Made by a program: the position numbers and the translations under genes. This document shows, one piece after another, positions 60,264 to 64,000 of a stretch of 64,000 nucleotides of DNA. The stretch lies in contig OY821777.1 in the NCBI GenBank assembly GCA_963682175.1, positions 7,966,501 through 8,030,500 of the forward strand. The letters run 5' to 3'. The DNA is from Triglochin maritima. Its lineage: Eukaryota; Streptophyta; Magnoliopsida; Alismatales; Juncaginaceae. Under the pieces are notes generated by a model that had not been told where the DNA came from, made no database searches, and saw only the letters and a program-made list of their open reading frames with translations. The first letter of the stretch is position 1; every line of letters begins with the position of its first letter.

Positions 60264-63200
60264 TTAAGTTTGAAGGGAAACAAGATTGAAGAAGCTTCCT
60301 CTTTTGCTCATGAGCTGTGAATAGCTTCCTCGTTCAGCAACTTTTCCTTCCACCATTACAGCAATGGAGTTGAGCATCTTCACAGTGTTCAGGCGATGGG
60401 CTACAACAATGGCGGTTCTTCCGACCATGATTCTATCAAGCGCTTCTTGCACAACCAGCTCTGACTGCACATCAAGTGCACTGGTGGCCTCATCAAGCAT
60501 CAAAATGGTTGGATTCCGTATGATTGCTCGTGCTATTGCTATCCTCTGCTTCTGCCCTCCAGAAAGTTGAACGCCGTGGTCTCCGCATTCTGTCTGGTAA
60601 CCATTCTTCAACGATCTGATACACAATAAATTCTCGTCAGCAATTATTAAATGTTAATAGTTAGTAAAGTAGAATGAACCTTCAAGGGCTGGTAGCTTAC
60701 GATATGAATTCATGTGCATTAGCAGCCTTGGCAGCCTCCACAACTTCATCCTCACTTGCTTCAGGGTTTCCAAATGTGATATTCTGATGTATGCTTCCTG
60801 AAAATATCACTGGGTCTTGGCTAACAAGTGCAGTGAACCTCCTGAACCAACTAGCATCAAGTTCCCTTATGTTGGTGTCATCTATCCTGACGGATCCTCT
60901 ATCCACATCGTAGAACCTCTGGATCAAATTCACCACCGTTGACTTCCCACAACCACTGCCACCAACGAGACCGATACTCTCTCCTGGTTTGACTTCCAGG
61001 CTGAAATCATGGAGAACTAGAGAAGATGGTCTACTTGGGTATGCAAAATCTACCCTCACCATTTCAACTTTGCCTTGTAACCTCTCCATTCTTCCCAAAG
61101 CATGCTGTCAAACAAACATTTATTGTTGTTATCACTGGGCCGGATTTTTCCATTCCCATTTTAAAGTGATAGCACGTTGTTTATACTTTTCACGGGAAGT
61201 ACCAACAGAAGAATAACATATCATGATTTGATATAGTAAAGATGATATATAACTTACATTTTTTGGAGTTGTGATGAGAGATTGCCTATCAAGTATGTGA
61301 AAAACAGATGCTATAGCCGTTGCACCCTTGGCCAAGTCAGACGTCATGCTACCTGCTTCCGCGATTGCTTTCCCAGTGCTTACCAAAATGAAGAAAGTCT
61401 TAAACACGGCAGCTGCTGATATCTCCCCGGCTTTGATCAGTTTTCCTCCATACCAGAAAGACAAAGCCCACGTCAAGAAAGACAGGCAAGGGGAGCATCC
61501 CATTGTAATCCCAGCCACCCATGCCTTCCGTTGTGTTGCCTTCCTTGGCTCCTCTTGGGCATCATCAAAGAGCTTAAGAATTTTACTACCACAACCAAAC
61601 GACGTAACGATCGTATGGTTGAACACCGCTTCGTTGGCAACTTGAGTGCTACGAGTTTGGGCCCTAACAAACTCCCTTGACATGCTCGAAAATGCCACTT
61701 TCTTAGTGTAATAGCAGAGGATCACTAGGGGTTGAAGCGCGATCATGAGCAAAGCAAGCTTCCAAGTGATCATCAAGCCCATTGCCATGGCAATTACCAC
61801 ACTGGAGGCAGTTTGGATGAAAAGAGAGGCTCTATCGGCCACAATGGTCTTGACCAATTGTAGTATCAAGGCTGAAGCGGGAGCATAATTGCCCGCTCGA
61901 ATTGCTCTCCTCATCAAACCAAGCAGGTTCAAAGGAGAGCATTTTCTCAAGCATTTTCACACGAATTCGCCTCATGAGCATCTCTCCCAGGTACGCAAAA
62001 TTGTAGTGTCGTACGAGGTCAAAGACGATGGAAATCACCGAAAGAGAGGAGAAAGAAAACAAGCGTGTAGCGCTGTATGATTTCTTGCATCACTTTGTGG
62101 TCACTTACAAAGAAAGCTGCAATTGTACCACCTATTGAGAAAGCATATGTGGGACGAAGAGAGCCACATACAACACCCGAGACACAGCCGAGCAATGCTT
62201 GCTTCCATTCAGACGAACACATGGAGACGAGTCTTGAGAAAGATGGTGGAATAGTGGTAGAAGAGTATGGTTCAGGAGACTTGGAAGGTAAGATGAAACT
62301 TGGCCTTCCTACGCTGCTCCGTGCAGTCGAAGGAGGCAACCTTGGAGCACTTTCTTCTTCTCCGACTTCATGCTCGTTAAGTTTAGCTAACTTGGTGTAC
62401 TGTCCACCATCCTTTGAAATGAGGTCGACGTGGGACCCAACCTCGACAATCTTCACACCATTTATCACAGCAATCTGGTCTGCATTTCTTACTGTGGAGA
62501 GTTTGTGAGCTATCACCTGTGAGGGATTAAGAGTAAGAACTTATTATATTAATTATTTGGTTATACAGATAAATTAAGAATTGTCTAATTGCTACTGCAT
62601 TCAGGACTATTACTTAGAAGTTGTGATTTTGAATCCAGCTCTTGATGAATTATAAAAACGTGTTGACACAAAAGATGATTGGCACACCCTTGAGTCACTC
62701 TTGTGTTTTGATTTTGCACTTTGCCTACTCTAATCGATCAAAATGTGCGTAAAACGATGATTGTCTTTTGTAATTTACCAAGGTGGTTCTCCCTAACGAT
62801 GCTTGATCGAGGGCGATCTACACAATTTTCTCCGATTCAGAGTCGAGTGCGCTTGTGGCCTCGTCGAGGAGGAGAATTGTTGGATTTTTTATGATGGCTC
62901 TCGCAATAGCAATGCGTTGTTTCTGTCCACCGGATAGAAGTGATCCCTTCTCTCCAATCTACAGAGTAAGATCAGTTCAAACAATGATCAGTTTCCGCCA
63001 TGCAATTATTATATATGAAATTCAGTTAAATCTCCAAACCCCTTACGTTTGTTTCGTATCCTTCTGGCAGCTGCCTAACGAAATCATGGGCGTTGGCGGC
63101 CATGGCTGCCGTCATAACCTCCTCCGTTGTCGCATCCGCCTTCCCCATCATTATGTTTTCTCTAATTGACACCCCGAAAAGCGCTTGATCTTGACTCACG

Positions 63201-63587
63201 AGTCCCATTCTCCCTCTCAACCATTTAAGTTGAAGCTTCTTGATGTCAACACCATCGATCCTCACCATCCCTTCGTTAGCATCGTAGAATCGTTGGAGTA
63301 AATTGACGATAGTTGATTTTCCGCTCCCGCTGCTTCCAACCATAGCAACCGTCTTTCCAGCAGGAATTGAAAGACTGAAGTTGTTGAGAATGATCGAGTC
63401 TGGTCTGGATGGGTATGCGAATTCAACGCCCTTGAATTCGATTTCTCCATGAAAATTGTCTAATATCATACCAGTTTGATCTTCCGTATTTATATATGGA
63501 ACACGTTCGACCCATTCGAGGATCCGTGCCGCCGCGACTGAAGCTTCTGAGAAGTGCTTGAGTTCAGGGACAGCCATCCCCAGAGAT
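60264..63587 (-). pseudogene. ABCB (P-glycoprotein/MDR) transporter, 3' part, disrupted
   Basis: The C-terminal part of a full-size ABC transporter of subfamily B, a plasma-membrane exporter class in plants. Minus-strand exons are 63047-63587, 62779-62958, 61258-62516, 60701-61104 and 60264-60615; the first transmembrane domain lies beyond the right edge. NBD1 shows Walker [11 protein letters not shown]-loop LVSQDQALF, signature LLSGGQKQR and Walker [13 protein letters not shown]. Then come a linker, the second transmembrane domain, and NBD2 with [17 protein letters not shown] and [12 protein letters not shown]. Three lesions break the frame: TAG at 62818-62820, just after the NBD1 [13 protein letters not shown] segment where the family normally has glutamine, and one-base insertions near 62037-62060 and 61855-61868. 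The 1259-bp exon length (3n+2) fits two insertions. Otherwise splice sites and catalytic motifs are intact, so the decay is recent, or the lesions are assembly errors. Confidence 0.85.
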
Positions 63588-64000
63588 CTGGGGCACAATT
63601 ATTTATACATGTAATTAAATGTTAATTTACAAGTATATATTAATATGTCTATAATTAACGCACTTGAAAATAAGTTAGAATGCATGTGAGTGTAAAATTA
63701 GTTAATTATTTTCAATTGAGAATCTCTAACTTCAACAAGTTGCATAATCTTCTGTTGATATTCTCACTCCTTACAGCATTTAAATAGACTAGTACGTTGT
63801 GTGTTTCTAAAAAAAGTACAGCAACATGTTTGAAAACTGCAAATACTTCAACTGAAATATTTTAATTTTAGAAGACAAACAAGAGCTAGGTTGATAAAGA
63901 TACAGCACTAACACCTCCATGAATGCACAACGTAGATTTGTGGTACGTCTACGTATATATAAGTACCTCAGAAGTCTAAATTACTATATATATTATATGT
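63588..64000. other. Intron of the ABCB gene at window edge
   Basis: The acceptor at 63588-63589 implies that this AT-rich stretch is intron, with the upstream ABCB exons outside the window. No other feature is seen. Confidence 0.6.

Overview
The window is nuclear DNA of a flowering plant. The reasons are spliced genes with canonical plant introns, plant-only families (PLATZ, CRR6, SHAQKYF-class MYB, RGF/GLV peptide) and a dense load of plant transposons (hAT, PIF/Harbinger, CACTA, MULE, TRIM, SINE). The strong 5'-to-3' GC decline in the PPR and MYB coding regions suggests a monocot, but that is only an inference.

Gene layout, left to right: an RGF/GLV/CLEL-type secreted peptide gene (+, 2518-3806); CRR6, a chloroplast NDH-complex assembly factor (-, 7925-11144); a PLATZ transcription factor (-, 16702-18353); a P-class PPR protein resembling Arabidopsis At1g80550 (-, 29042-30313); a PP2C phosphatase (-, 31105-33765); two small paralogous RING-H2 proteins in divergent orientation (-, 45087-45368 and +, 49064-49372); a MYB with an N-terminal CCHC knuckle (+, 56070-59893); and the 3' two thirds of an ABCB transporter (-, 60264-63587, continuing past the right edge) that carries one in-frame stop and two frameshifts, so probably a pseudogene. 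The genes have unrelated roles and form no operon or cluster.

Transposon layout: a deleted hAT with a BED-finger remnant (5786-7421); hAT MITEs at 12460-12704, 22825-23363 and 36702-37144; a large Tourist-like MITE (11256-11811); related Harbinger-type MITEs (4444-4845, 34086-34565, 52490-52820); a TRIM retrotransposon (18563-19485) and a small CACTA (19574-20018) just upstream of PLATZ; a tRNA-derived SINE (30435-30610) next to the PPR start; a Harbinger element (38750-42494) split by a CACTA (39913-41371) that itself carries a host-gene exon fragment; and a noncoding long-inverted-repeat MULE (49638-51592). For most of these, terminal inverted repeats and target-site duplications were read directly from the sequence.

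The most interesting points are: (1) the RGF gene can end in two different 13-residue RGF-like peptides depending on one splice choice; (2) the CACTA-in-Harbinger nest with a captured WIYLD-domain fragment and a filler-DNA junction; (3) six 27-bp palindromes in a ~102-bp higher-order array at 42799-43101; and (4) the decaying ABCB gene.
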